Of a stretch of 64,000 bases of DNA, positions 53,162 to 62,750 are shown one piece after another. The DNA comes from an uncultured Dokdonia sp. (GTDB lineage Bacteria; Bacteroidota; Bacteroidia; Flavobacteriales; Flavobacteriaceae): positions 1-64,000 of the forward strand of contig NZ_CALEMI010000031.1 in NCBI RefSeq assembly GCF_937910895.1, written 5' to 3'. The position numbers and the translations under genes were made by a program. How positions within the stretch are numbered: the first letter of the stretch is position 1; each line of letters opens with the position of its first letter. A model generated the notes under the pieces. It did not search any database and was not told the DNA's origin. It saw only the letters and a program-made list of their open reading frames with translations.

Positions 53162-54761
53162 AAGGCAAAAGAATTTTAAATTGGGTTGGATTCGTCTCTA
53201 CAACAATACTACCTTCATGTTTTTCTATAATGACTTTGGTATAATAAAGTCCTATGCCAAAACCTTTTACATCATGCGTATTTCCTTTGGGAACACGATA
53301 AAATTTCTCAAAAATCTGAGCTACTTGCATTTTTGTAAGGGTATTTCCTGAATCTGAAATCATAATTTCCACGCCAGATTTTAACTTCTGGATAGCTATT
53401 TTTATAGTATCTCCACCATATTTTATAGCATTATCTACTACATTATCCAATGCGTTTTCTATATGAAACGCATCTATAGAAATCCAAATATTTTCTTCTT
53501 TTGGTTTAAAAAGAAGGTTCTTTTCTGTATGTGTAGCTACATATTTTTGATGGATGGTTTCCAGAAGTGCAACCATGTTTGTTTCTTGTTTGTTGAGTGC
53601 TAATGCTTCACTATTTATAGTGGCCGTTTCTAGAAGTTTCTCTACCATCTCGTTGAGCTTAGTCACTTGTTGCGATGACATTTCTACATATTTTTTTGTT
53701 TTCTCCATATCATTTGTATCATTAAAATGTTGGATGCTTTCCATGGCAACACCTATAGTGGCAATAGGCGTTTTAAACTCATGTGTCATATTACTGATAA
53801 AATCATTCTTAATTTCGGCAAGCTGTTTTTGTTGTTGTATGATGTGGAGTAAGTAGAGCAAACTACCAATCACCGCACCTAGTAAAAAAATGGAGAGGAT
53901 GATGCCTAGAAGATTTCGTTTTAAAACAACACCTGCAATATTTTGAACACCCGCTTTTAAAATACTTTCTTTAGGGAGCAAGAGAGAACTAGAGGTTACA
54001 ACAACCTCATTTGTCAACAACTCAACTTTATTGTTATGTATAGTGTCTTGATAAGAGATATTATACTCGCTACGGATATTTTTTCTAGAGAGTTCATTAG
54101 AAAATAAAGAATCTATAGCGGGAATATCTACAGTGTCATCACTAAAAGAGAGTACAATTCTAGTGGTTAAATCCTGAAGTGCATTTGTGCGTAAAGAATC
54201 TCCTACAATAGGAATTCCAAATCTATATACAGTATCATTTTGTTGTTTATTATGTAGTCTTTTTATGAGGGTGTCAATATTTTTTCCATTGGTATTTTTT
54301 ATGGTAAGTGAACTCTCAGGTTGAAGAGAATCTTTTCTGTACCGCTCTCTTTGGTATGAAGTTAAAGACTTCGAAGAATGTTGTATGATAGAATCTATTT
54401 CTTGAGAAGTAGCGCCTTCTATGGTGAGATAATCTCCAGATACTATAGAGTCTGTAATAATGATAGATGCTAGATTCCCTTGAGTACCTTTTGAAGTACG
54501 TTCTGTGAAACTTTTAAAGCGATTAGATTTAAAAAAGTCTTCAGGATCTGTCCCATTACCAAAAAAACCTAATGTATTTTGAGCTGCTTTATTTTCATAA
54601 TAAATACTTACTGCATTGTCCAAACTAGTTTGTACATCGTTCACAAGCTGTTGTTTGCCAACTTGATAGTTTTTGTAATTCCAATATACTTGTATGGCAA
54701 GCGTAATGAGTATCACAGCGCTTATAAAGTATAGGATGGTTTTGTAATTTCTTTCTTGCAT
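53154..54761 (-). CDS. Sensor histidine kinase (RprX-like)
   Basis: 535 residues. One N-terminal helix (ILYFISAVILITLAIQVYW), a long periplasmic domain (about 35-285) and a second helix (LLGIILSIFLLGAVIGSLLYLL) are followed by the HisKA box NDFISNMTHEFKTPIATIG and an ATPase domain with DNVVDNAIKYGG and GFGIGLYYTKVI. It senses an envelope signal and phosphorylates the overlapping response regulator. A TACTTTTG box lies only a few bases before the ATG, suggesting a very short leader. Confidence 0.9.
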   Translation of the reverse strand: MQERNYKTILYFISAVILITLAIQVYWNYKNYQVGKQQLVNDVQTSLDNAVSIYYENKAAQNTLGFFGNGTDPEDFFKSNRFKSFTERTSKGTQGNLASIIITDSIVSGDYLTIEGATSQEIDSIIQHSSKSLTSYQRERYRKDSLQPESSLTIKNTNGKNIDTLIKRLHNKQQNDTVYRFGIPIVGDSLRTNALQDLTTRIVLSFSDDTVDIPAIDSLFSNELSRKNIRSEYNISYQDTIHNNKVELLTNEVVVTSSSLLLPKESILKAGVQNIAGVVLKRNLLGIILSIFLLGAVIGSLLYLLHIIQQQKQLAEIKNDFISNMTHEFKTPIATIGVAMESIQHFNDTNDMEKTKKYVEMSSQQVTKLNEMVEKLLETATINSEALALNKQETNMVALLETIHQKYVATHTEKNLLFKPKEENIWISIDAFHIENALDNVVDNAIKYGGDTIKIAIQKLKSGVEIMISDSGNTLTKMQVAQIFEKFYRVPKGNTHDVKGFGIGLYYTKVIIEKHEGSIVVETNPTQFKILLPYV

Positions 54762-54800
54762 ACTTCAAAAGTAGGTGGTTCAACCCTTGTAAAAAAATCG

Positions 54801-54826
54801 GTTAACACACGTTAACGTTGGTTAAC
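54801..54826. promoter_or_regulatory. Three GTTAAC boxes at 10-bp spacing
   Basis: GTTAAC at 54801, 54811 and 54821, exactly one DNA turn apart, in the divergent region between the kinase gene and the envelope operon. Phased direct repeats are typical OmpR-family sites. Confidence 0.6.
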
Positions 54827-54940
54827 GTAAATACAGATTCAAGATATGCAAATTTGTAGTGTTGAAAATGTATAACCACAAAACAAACCATGAGAAGGTT
54901 AATTATTCAAAAAGCCTTTCTACAGCACAAACATACTCTT

Positions 54941-56077
54941 ATGAAATCCATGTATTCCATCCTATTCCTTTTTAGTCTACTCTTATTAAATGTTTCTTGT
55001 GAAGAAGAAAAGCAGGTGTTTGAGATTACAGCACAATTAGATGGATTCACAGAAAACGCAGTTGTAACCTTAATAGACGGTGTAAGCTCAAAAGAAATTG
55101 CAACCACACAAATTAAAAATAGAGCATTTGTGTTTTCTGGATACCTATCTAATACACCTACTTCCTTAAACATCTTAATTAAAGAAGACGACCATAATAC
55201 GAGTATCACCTCTTTATTTATCGCTAATGAAAAGATAAACATACAGGGCGATAAAAAAGATTTTCCAGACAACTTACAAATTTTAGGATCACCACATCAA
55301 GCGCTTAAAACGGAATTAGCACAAAAAACAACGGCTTTAAATGACAGCTATGATGAGGAGATTCAGAAGATGATAGCAAAGCGTCAAGCAAATATGTGGA
55401 ATGATAGTTTGCAAACCGTGTATTGGGGGAAGAATGGTGTTTTTGAAACTATTGACAATGAGATTCTAGCAATTAAAAAAGAATTCATAGAAGAAAACAT
55501 CAACACCTATTATGGACTAAAAGTGCTTGCCAGCACTAAGAATAATCTATCAAAAGCATTTATCACTTCTCAGTTACAACAATTACAACCAACATATAAA
55601 GAGACAGAATATGTACACGTCATTGAAACTTTTCTAAATAATGAACCGCTCGCAAAAAATGATTTCTTATATGATTTTGAAGCTGAAAATCAAGAAGGAC
55701 AGATAGTTCAATTTTCAGATCATTTTGACAGTAAAAAATACGTGCTGTTAGAATTTTCATCACCACATTGTGGGTGGTGTAAAAAAGCATTGCCAGAAAT
55801 AAAAAAGCTTGCTAACCAGAAGTCAACAACATTAACGATTGTAACTCTTAATGTAGAAAATGATAAAGACGATTGGATCAAAACCAGCAAAGAAAACAAG
55901 GTGAACTGGACAAGCCTTTGGAATGAAAAAGGAAGAAATAGTGATGCATTTACAAAATATAGAGTGGCTGGGACACCCACCTATGTGCTCTTTAATCAAG
56001 AAGGCAAAATGATAAAAAAATGGACAGGATATGATGAAAACCTTATTCAGGATATAGAAGCACATTTTACATTATAG
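54941..56077 (+). CDS. TlpA-type thioredoxin lipoprotein with DUF4369-like domain
   Basis: About 378 residues from MKSMYSILFLFSLLLLNVSC, which gives a clean lipobox; the track start at 54890 lies 17 codons upstream. An N-terminal beta-rich DUF4369-like domain (TAQLDGFTENAVVTLID) and a helical middle are followed by a C-terminal TlpA thioredoxin domain with SSPHCGWCKKALPEI and VAGTPTYVLFNQEG. It is a periplasmic thiol-disulfide protein. It is the first gene of the envelope operon opposite the RprXY-like pair. Confidence 0.85.
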   Translation: MKSMYSILFLFSLLLLNVSCEEEKQVFEITAQLDGFTENAVVTLIDGVSSKEIATTQIKNRAFVFSGYLSNTPTSLNILIKEDDHNTSITSLFIANEKINIQGDKKDFPDNLQILGSPHQALKTELAQKTTALNDSYDEEIQKMIAKRQANMWNDSLQTVYWGKNGVFETIDNEILAIKKEFIEENINTYYGLKVLASTKNNLSKAFITSQLQQLQPTYKETEYVHVIETFLNNEPLAKNDFLYDFEAENQEGQIVQFSDHFDSKKYVLLEFSSPHCGWCKKALPEIKKLANQKSTTLTIVTLNVENDKDDWIKTSKENKVNWTSLWNEKGRNSDAFTKYRVAGTPTYVLFNQEGKMIKKWTGYDENLIQDIEAHFTL

Positions 56078-56120
56078 AACAAAAATCACATTTAATAATA
56101 AAACCTAAAAACAAAACAGT

Positions 56121-56645
56121 ATGAAAACTCTAATAACCATGATCGTAACTTTATGTATTACTGCAACAACCTTTGCACAAACCGTTACAGAAAAAGAAAC
56201 CATTATTAACATAAGCCCTAAAGAGCGCAAACAAATTCAAGAAGTAAAAGAATTGATTTTGGACCTTTCTGAGAATTTGAGTACATCATTACAAGAAAAA
56301 GAAGCACTAAGTAAAAATGATATTGATACCTTAAAGAAATTACTCGAGGCTATAGATGAGAAGTATGAAGGTCAAAAATTACACAAAGAAATCGTGATAA
56401 AAACCGATGATCCTTCAAAAAATATGTCTATCTCGTATGCGTTTTCTATAGATAGCGATGACGAAAAAGAAACAATTGAAGGAATAAAAGATCTTGATTT
56501 GAGTGAATTAAAAGAAAAACTGAACAAACTCTCTATTTCTATAAGTGAGAGTGACGCCATACAATTGCTTGTCAAAAAACTCAAGGAAAAAGAAATGATT
56601 ATGGTGAAGGAGACAGAAGAAAAAGAAGAAAAAACAAAGCATTAA
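56121..56645 (+). CDS. Secreted hypothetical protein, helical and charged
   Basis: 174 residues. The signal peptide (LITMIVTLCITATTFAQ) is followed by a long Glu/Lys-rich helical region (ISPKERKQIQEVKELILDLS, LKEKLNKLSISISESDAIQL), suggesting coiled coil. No family recognised. It lies between a TlpA lipoprotein (43 bases) and the first GLPGLI gene (24 bases), so it is part of the same operon. Confidence 0.75.
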   Translation: MKTLITMIVTLCITATTFAQTVTEKETIINISPKERKQIQEVKELILDLSENLSTSLQEKEALSKNDIDTLKKLLEAIDEKYEGQKLHKEIVIKTDDPSKNMSISYAFSIDSDDEKETIEGIKDLDLSELKEKLNKLSISISESDAIQLLVKKLKEKEMIMVKETEEKEEKTKH

Positions 56646-56669
56646 AAAATTATATAACTTTACCAGATT

Positions 56670-57500
56670 ATGAAAAATATCATTTTATTTATTTTAGTAT
56701 TCGCTTTCGCGAAAGCGAACTCACAAAGCATCCAAGGGGTAGCTACATACCAAACTCAACGTCATGTAGACATAAAAATGGATAGCACCTCTGGTATGAA
56801 CGACGAAATGCAAAAAAGCATTCAAGAGCAATTACGAAAGCAATTCCAAAAAGAATATACGTTGTCTTTTAATGAAGCCGAAGCTATTTGGAAAGAAGAA
56901 GCATCACTCGATAAGCCACAAGCACCATCAAGCAGTGGGATTAGCATTATTGTGAGTGGTAGCAGCGATGTTTTATATCAAAACATCAAAAAACAGTCAT
57001 ATACACAACAAAGTGACCTCATGGGTAAACAGTTTCTTGTAGAAGATACGCTTAAAAAACCCGAATGGAAGTTAGAGAAGGAAACTAAAAATATAGGGCA
57101 ATATACCTGCTTTAAAGCGACACTTACAGAAGAGACAGAAGAACGATCTTTTCAAAGCGTAAATGGAGAAGAAGGAGAAGAGGTAGAAAAAATAACAAAA
57201 GTGACAACAGCTTGGTATACGCTAGATATTCCTATACAACACGGTCCAGATGAATTTTGGGGATTACCAGGACTTATATTAGAAGTGAATGATGGAAAGG
57301 TGTCTATGATGTGTACCCAAGTTGTGATCAACCCTAAGGATGGAGTTTCTTTAGAGATTCCGACAAAAGGGAAGAAGGTCAATCAGGAAGAATATGATAA
57401 AATCTCTGAAGAGAAAGCAAAAGAAATGATGGAGCGTTATAATGGCGGAGGAAGAAAAAAAGGAGATGGAAGTACGTTCTCCATTAAAATAGGAGGATAA
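56670..57500 (+). CDS. GLPGLI family protein
   Basis: 276 residues. The signal peptide (NIILFILVFAFAKANSQ) contains a copy of the dispersed palindrome (56702-56717). Family signatures are QGVATYQTQRHV, a YTLSFNEAEAIWKEE segment, AWYTLDIPIQHGPDEFWGLP and GLILEVNDGKVSM. GLPGLI proteins are periplasmic or envelope proteins of unknown function, almost always encoded beside a TonB-receptor-like gene, as here. Confidence 0.9.
   Translation: MKNIILFILVFAFAKANSQSIQGVATYQTQRHVDIKMDSTSGMNDEMQKSIQEQLRKQFQKEYTLSFNEAEAIWKEEASLDKPQAPSSSGISIIVSGSSDVLYQNIKKQSYTQQSDLMGKQFLVEDTLKKPEWKLEKETKNIGQYTCFKATLTEETEERSFQSVNGEEGEEVEKITKVTTAWYTLDIPIQHGPDEFWGLPGLILEVNDGKVSMMCTQVVINPKDGVSLEIPTKGKKVNQEEYDKISEEKAKEMMERYNGGGRKKGDGSTFSIKIGG
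56702..56717. repeat. CGCTTTCGCGAAAGCG palindrome copy inside a signal-peptide coding region
   Basis: Perfect copy encoding FAFAKAN in the GLPGLI signal peptide, where a hydrophobic AFAKA stretch is harmless. Confidence 0.8.
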
Positions 57501-57595
57501 ACGAAATTGCTTCAAATCATAAAGTATTCTTAAAAAAAATAAGTCGCCTGAACTTTGATTTAAATTTATAGTCTAAGGTTTAAATTCATAAAATT

Positions 57596-58504
57596 ATGAT
57601 TCTTAAAAATATGCGATGTGCAGTAATACTCGTGATAAGCTTGTTTGCACTCACTACTTCGGCACAAGAAGTAAAAGGGGTTGCCACATACCAAACAAAA
57701 ACAACAATGGATATGTCTCGTTTCTCAAGAGATGGACAACAAATGACAGAGCAGCGTAAAAAGCAGATTATGGAACGTATGAAAAACTTCTTAGAAAAAG
57801 AGTTTACACTTACGTTTACAAAAAACGAATCTTTTTATAAAGAAGAAGAGAAGTTAGCAACACCAGGACAAGGCGGAGGTGGTCGCTGGGGTGGAGGTTT
57901 TACACAAGGCGGTATTTATAAAAATACAGATCAAAATGCCTATGCTCAAGAGAATAATATGTTTGGCAAGGTCTTTTTGATTAAGGATACGATTAATAAC
58001 CTAGAATGGGAACTTGTAAAAGAGAGTAAAATGATAGGGCAGTATCCAGTTTTTAAAGCCGTTGCTACAAGAGATATTGAGCAAAACATTTGGAGCAGAA
58101 TGGGGCGTCGTGCTAGAGATGCGCAAAAAGCTAGAGAAAAAGAAGATGATACGCTTAAAACTGCAAGTACAGAAGATAAGGTAGCAGAAAAGCCTGAACC
58201 TAAAACAGAAACCATTATTGCATGGTACACTCCTATGATTCCTGCAAGTCATGGTCCAGATGAGTTTGGAGGTCTTCCAGGATTGATACTAGAGCTCAAT
58301 ACTAACAATACAACTATGCTTTGTACAAAAGTAGTATTGAACCCAAAAGAAGAAATTGTTATTGAAGTTCCTGAAAAAGGAAAAAAAGTAACAAGAGAAG
58401 AATACCAAAAAATTGTAGATGAAAAGGCAAAAGAAATGTCTGAGCGTTACGGAGGAGGGAATCGTCGTGGAGATGGTGGTGGTAGAGGGAGATTTGGTGG
58501 ATAG
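57596..58504 (+). CDS. GLPGLI family protein (second copy)
   Basis: 302 residues, a paralogue of the preceding gene with the same framework: KGVATYQTKTTM, FTLTFTKNESFYKEE, IIAWYTPMIPASHGPDEFGG and GLPGLILEL. It has a Gly-rich insert (GQGGGGRWGGGF) and a longer charged loop, and ends in a Gly/Arg-rich tail (NRRGDGGGRGRFGG). Signal peptide LVISLFALTTSAQ. It is followed by the receptor-like barrel gene. Confidence 0.9.
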   Translation: MILKNMRCAVILVISLFALTTSAQEVKGVATYQTKTTMDMSRFSRDGQQMTEQRKKQIMERMKNFLEKEFTLTFTKNESFYKEEEKLATPGQGGGGRWGGGFTQGGIYKNTDQNAYAQENNMFGKVFLIKDTINNLEWELVKESKMIGQYPVFKAVATRDIEQNIWSRMGRRARDAQKAREKEDDTLKTASTEDKVAEKPEPKTETIIAWYTPMIPASHGPDEFGGLPGLILELNTNNTTMLCTKVVLNPKEEIVIEVPEKGKKVTREEYQKIVDEKAKEMSERYGGGNRRGDGGGRGRFGG

Positions 58505-58584
58505 CCAATCGTTTACAACATATAATTAACAAAGTAAAAACACCAAGATAATACCATCTTGGGTAACCAACCAACAGATTCAAA

Positions 58585-61353
58585 ATGCATTCAAAAACTA
58601 TAATTTTGGTGTTGCTTCTTGCAATGCCCTTGAGTCTCTTTGCTCAAAGTATAGAACTCAGAGGTACTGTAAAAGACAGTATAGGAAACCCATTAGAACT
58701 CGCAAATATCATTGCTACAAATAAGGCAGAAGGTACCCTAGAGTCCTATGGGATTACAGATGCACAAGGGAGGTATAAATTAGAATTAGGAGTCAATACT
58801 ACGTACGAACTCAAGGTAAGTTTCCTTGGCTTAAAATCAGAAGTTCTTGAATACATAGTATCTGAAAACGCAACAGATGACACCAAAGATTTTGTTCTGA
58901 TGTCTGATCCTAATCAATTGGATAATGTAGAGTTGGTCTATGAAATGCCTGTCACTGTAAGAGGAGATACTATTGTCTATAACACAGATAGTTTTACCAA
59001 CGGCAATGAAAAGAAACTAGGAGATGTTCTAAAAAAACTACCTGGGGTTGAGGTAACAGATGATGGAGAAATTGAAGTCGATGGACAACGTGTATCTAAA
59101 GTGATGATAGAAGGGAAAGACTTTTTTGATGGAGATAGTAAACTTGCCACACAAAACATTCCTGCAGATGCACTTAAGAAAGTGGAAGTTTTAAAAAACT
59201 ACAATGAAGTCTCTCAAATGCGAGGTCTTGGCAACGATCAAGATAATATTGCTATTAACCTGAGACTTAAAGAAGGAAAGAAAAACTTTTGGTTTGGAGA
59301 TATTACAACAGGTGCTGGAGAAGGTGGAGATGCGTTTCGATACACTGTAAAACCTAAGCTGTTTTATTATAGCCCTAAAGGGAGTATCAATATTATTGGA
59401 AACTTTAATAATACTGGAGAAGTACCTTTTACATTTAGAGACTATTTTAATTTCACAGGAGGGTTCAGAGGTTTTAATCAACGAGGCGGTACCTCCTTTA
59501 CGATTTCCGACGGAGGTTTAGGATTTTTAACCACCCAGAATAACCGTGCAAACGAAATAGAATCTGATTTTGTTGGCGCCAATTTTACCTATAGTCCTTC
59601 CAAAACATGGGACCTAAGCGGATTCACTATTCTTAATGATGGACGTACAAATTTTATCAATAACTCTTTAAATACGTTTATAAATGGTGGAGTTTCTCAG
59701 GAGTTTAATGAAGTGAGTGATCAGCGCAATCAGTTAGGAATGGTAAAGTTTAGTGCAGTTCACAAACCGAGTACAAGCCTTCAAGTAGATTATGATGTAT
59801 TAGCAAAACTCTCTAAACAAACAGAATTCTCTGACGGTATTTCTATAGAACGTTTTACAGATTCAGAAGGAAACTTTATAGAAGAAACTGACAACGTAGA
59901 TCAAAGTAAAGAAAACAGTCCATTTTCTGTAAATCAGAATTTAAATGTGTACTATACACTAGATGAGAATAATATTTTTGCTGCTACCGTACAACATCTG
60001 TTTCAAGAAGAAGATCCTTTCTATAATGCCTTAGTGAGTCAGCAACCTTTTCAATCTGTGTTGCCACTCACCACAGAAGGTCAATCGCTTTTTGATGTAA
60101 ATCAAGATAAAACCATACGCTCTAATAAGCTAGATGCTAAAGTAGATTACTACTACGTTATCAATAATAAGAGTAATATCAATTTGACATTGGGAAGTAC
60201 ATTAAGCAGGCAAGATTTTAATTCTAATATTTTTCAGATTTTAGAAGGGAATGGACGTGAAGATTTTGAGAATTCACAACCAGATCCAGAAACCGGAGAA
60301 GTAGCATCTTTGGTAAATGATGTACAGTTTAATTTTAGTGATTGGTTTTTAGGAGCACACTATAAATTTAAAACGGGAATTTACACCTTTACGCCAGGAC
60401 TTACCTTACACAGATACGGTATCAAAAGCGATCAGGTAGGTATTGTTACAGAAGACAATCAATGGTTAGTATTACCAGACTTTTTTGCCATCGCTCAGTT
60501 TGCACAGAGTAAAAGACTACAGTTAAATTATCAGGTAACAGCACAATATACAGATGTGAGTAACTATGCAGAAGGATTGGTGTTTAATAACTTCAACCGT
60601 TTATTTAGAGGAAATCGTAATCTAGAGAATGCACTTTTTCATAACGTGAACTTAAACTACTTCAGTTTTAGTATGTTTAACTTTACAAGTATTTTTGGAG
60701 GCGTAAATTACAGCAGGCGTATCGATCCAGTAAAGACAGCAGGAGAATTTCAAGGAATTGACCAAATATCATCTCCTATTAACAATACTAATTTTGTTGA
60801 TGAAACCTATGGAGGGAATGCACGTTTTTCTAAAACATTTAAGAAGTTTAAATGGAATGTAAGTGGAAATGTATCTTGGAGTGATCTTAATAACGTAATT
60901 AATAATGAAGATCGTAATACCAAGAATTTCACTCAAAATTATCAGACAAGCTTTGAAACCAACTTTAAAGAGGCGCCTAATTTTGAGGTAGGCTATAACT
61001 ATACAAGCACACGTTCTGATAACGGATCTACCGATCGTACTTTTATTACAAATAGACCCTTTGCAAACATGGAAGTCAACTTTCTAAAAGGATTTACATT
61101 TGGTGCCGATTGGAGTTATTTTGATTATGATGATAATGATGATAGTACAGACCTAAGTAATACCTATCAGTTTCTAGAAGCAAATCTATACTATCAAAAA
61201 CCAGAAAGTAAATGGGAGTTTAGAGTGCAGGCGACTAACTTATTGGATGTAGATGTAATTAGTAATAACAGTGTTAATGATATTCTAATTTCCAATACAG
61301 AATATTTTGTACAGCCTCGTTATGTTATCTTTACGGTAAAGTATAATTTATAA
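58585..61353 (+). CDS. TonB-dependent-receptor-like outer-membrane protein
   Basis: 922 residues. The signal peptide (TIILVLLLAMPLSLFAQ) is followed by a carboxypeptidase-regulatory-like domain (GTVKDSIGNPLELANIIATN), a plug-like segment (LPGVEVTDDGEIEVDGQRVS, IEGKDFFDGDSKLATQNIP) and a long beta-barrel ending in a terminal aromatic strand (RYVIFTVKYNL). It is the usual partner of GLPGLI proteins; its substrate is unknown. No obvious TonB box was identified. It belongs to the operon starting at 54941. Confidence 0.87.
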   Translation: MHSKTIILVLLLAMPLSLFAQSIELRGTVKDSIGNPLELANIIATNKAEGTLESYGITDAQGRYKLELGVNTTYELKVSFLGLKSEVLEYIVSENATDDTKDFVLMSDPNQLDNVELVYEMPVTVRGDTIVYNTDSFTNGNEKKLGDVLKKLPGVEVTDDGEIEVDGQRVSKVMIEGKDFFDGDSKLATQNIPADALKKVEVLKNYNEVSQMRGLGNDQDNIAINLRLKEGKKNFWFGDITTGAGEGGDAFRYTVKPKLFYYSPKGSINIIGNFNNTGEVPFTFRDYFNFTGGFRGFNQRGGTSFTISDGGLGFLTTQNNRANEIESDFVGANFTYSPSKTWDLSGFTILNDGRTNFINNSLNTFINGGVSQEFNEVSDQRNQLGMVKFSAVHKPSTSLQVDYDVLAKLSKQTEFSDGISIERFTDSEGNFIEETDNVDQSKENSPFSVNQNLNVYYTLDENNIFAATVQHLFQEEDPFYNALVSQQPFQSVLPLTTEGQSLFDVNQDKTIRSNKLDAKVDYYYVINNKSNINLTLGSTLSRQDFNSNIFQILEGNGREDFENSQPDPETGEVASLVNDVQFNFSDWFLGAHYKFKTGIYTFTPGLTLHRYGIKSDQVGIVTEDNQWLVLPDFFAIAQFAQSKRLQLNYQVTAQYTDVSNYAEGLVFNNFNRLFRGNRNLENALFHNVNLNYFSFSMFNFTSIFGGVNYSRRIDPVKTAGEFQGIDQISSPINNTNFVDETYGGNARFSKTFKKFKWNVSGNVSWSDLNNVINNEDRNTKNFTQNYQTSFETNFKEAPNFEVGYNYTSTRSDNGSTDRTFITNRPFANMEVNFLKGFTFGADWSYFDYDDNDDSTDLSNTYQFLEANLYYQKPESKWEFRVQATNLLDVDVISNNSVNDILISNTEYFVQPRYVIFTVKYNL

Positions 61354-61358
61354 CTATA

Positions 61359-61374
61359 CGCTTTCGCGAAAGCG
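61359..61374. repeat. CGCTTTCGCGAAAGCG palindrome copy (after the receptor-like gene)
   Basis: Perfect copy in the 37-base gap between the receptor-like gene and the second TlpA gene. Confidence 0.8.
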
Positions 61375-61390
61375 TACTCAAAATGGCTAC

Positions 61391-62170
61391 ATGATCTTTA
61401 AAATAACCCTACAAACAATATGCGTGTGCTTTTTACTAACGATGGCATCATGCAAAAATAAAACAACAGAAACTGAAAACTCTTTTATAGATGGACTCAC
61501 AGAAGTACCAGAATCAGAATGGGGCACTTTTGGATCTGAATTGGATACCGTAAAATTCTTTGATAGAGACGGCACAGAACTTTCGGAAGAACAAACAGAA
61601 ATCTACTTTTCTGGTGGCGCAAAACCAAAGTTATATACAGATGAAAAAGGTATATTAAAATTAGGTTTTCTTGCCGCACCTACAGAAGAAGAGAAAAAGT
61701 TAATGGAAGAAATGAGAGCACAATTCCGAGCGCAAGAAGCAAAGTTGCAAGATGCCGTCGGAAAACCTGCTATAGCTTTTGATCTTTTAGATTATGATGG
61801 TAACCGCATCACATCCGAATCATTAAAAGGAAAAGTAACCGTGGTGAATTTTTGGTTTAAAGAATGCAAACCTTGTATTCAAGAAATGCCAGAATTAAAC
61901 GAATTGGTTTCAACCCTTAAAACGAATCAAAATGTACAATTTTTAGCATTCTCATTAACAGAAAAGGACCAATTACCTTCTTTCTTTAAGAAGCATACTT
62001 TTGACTATCGCATTATTCCAAATAGTCAATCCTATGCTGCAGAAAACGGAATTACAGGATATCCTACCAACATGATTATTGATCAACAAGGAAATATTGC
62101 CTTCCTGAAAACTGGATTTATTCCTGGAATCGCTGACCAAATAAAAGAAGAAATAGAGGCATTATTATAA
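61391..62170 (+). CDS. TlpA-family disulfide reductase-like protein (lipoprotein)
   Basis: 259 residues. The lipobox CVCFLLTMASC is followed by an extracytoplasmic linker of about 110 residues and a thioredoxin fold with NFWFKECKPCIQEMPELNEL (CKPC) and GITGYPTNMIIDQQGNIAFL. It is a periplasmic thiol-disulfide protein, the second TlpA protein in this operon, downstream of the receptor-like barrel. Confidence 0.88.
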   Translation: MIFKITLQTICVCFLLTMASCKNKTTETENSFIDGLTEVPESEWGTFGSELDTVKFFDRDGTELSEEQTEIYFSGGAKPKLYTDEKGILKLGFLAAPTEEEKKLMEEMRAQFRAQEAKLQDAVGKPAIAFDLLDYDGNRITSESLKGKVTVVNFWFKECKPCIQEMPELNELVSTLKTNQNVQFLAFSLTEKDQLPSFFKKHTFDYRIIPNSQSYAAENGITGYPTNMIIDQQGNIAFLKTGFIPGIADQIKEEIEALL

Positions 62171-62202
62171 TCTCGCAGCAGCTATCTAAATAAGTATCAT
62201 CA

Positions 62203-62742
62203 ATGAAAGCAGGTATCACGCTACTACTATTATTATTTATGAGTACAACTCCATATAATATAGATTTTGGCATCGCCTGTGCAGATTGTGATTGGTTTGT
62301 AGTACTAGATGGTGTGATGGGCGGACTTTCTGAAGGAACTGTCTCAGAAACTCCAGAGAGTATTGTTTTTGAAGGAAAAATATCTCTCGAAAATAATGGT
62401 GGTTTTGCATCTTATAGAAGTCCTTACGGAGCCTACGATCTGTCTTCTTATAAAGAAGTACACATTAGATATAAATCTACAGGACAAAACTTCGCCTTTA
62501 CATTAAATAACTATCGTAGATTTTACAAACCTAACTTTAAAACAGAATTGCCTATTACAAATGGTGAGTGGAAAGAAGTCATATTTCCCTTCTCAAGTTT
62601 TAAAAAATATAGACTCGGTAATTTGCTTTCTGGTAAACTATCACAGGATGAATTGGAAGATGTGATACGATTAGGATTCATTTCCAATGATAAAAAAGCG
62701 AGTGCGTTTAGGATCGAGATTGATTATATTCGTTTCAAATAA
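62203..62742 (+). CDS. CIA30-family protein
   Basis: 179 residues. CIA30 domain signature: VVLDGVMGGLSEGTVSETPE, FEGKISLENNGGFASYRSPY, and WKEVIFPFSSFKKYRLGNLL. It has a weak signal peptide (ITLLLLLFMSTTPYN). In eukaryotes CIA30 is a complex I assembly factor; in bacteria the domain is a carbohydrate-binding-like jelly roll of uncertain role. It lies nine bases before the DUF1572-like gene. Confidence 0.87.
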   Translation: MKAGITLLLLLFMSTTPYNIDFGIACADCDWFVVLDGVMGGLSEGTVSETPESIVFEGKISLENNGGFASYRSPYGAYDLSSYKEVHIRYKSTGQNFAFTLNNYRRFYKPNFKTELPITNGEWKEVIFPFSSFKKYRLGNLLSGKLSQDELEDVIRLGFISNDKKASAFRIEIDYIRFK

Positions 62743-62750
62743 AGAAAGTC

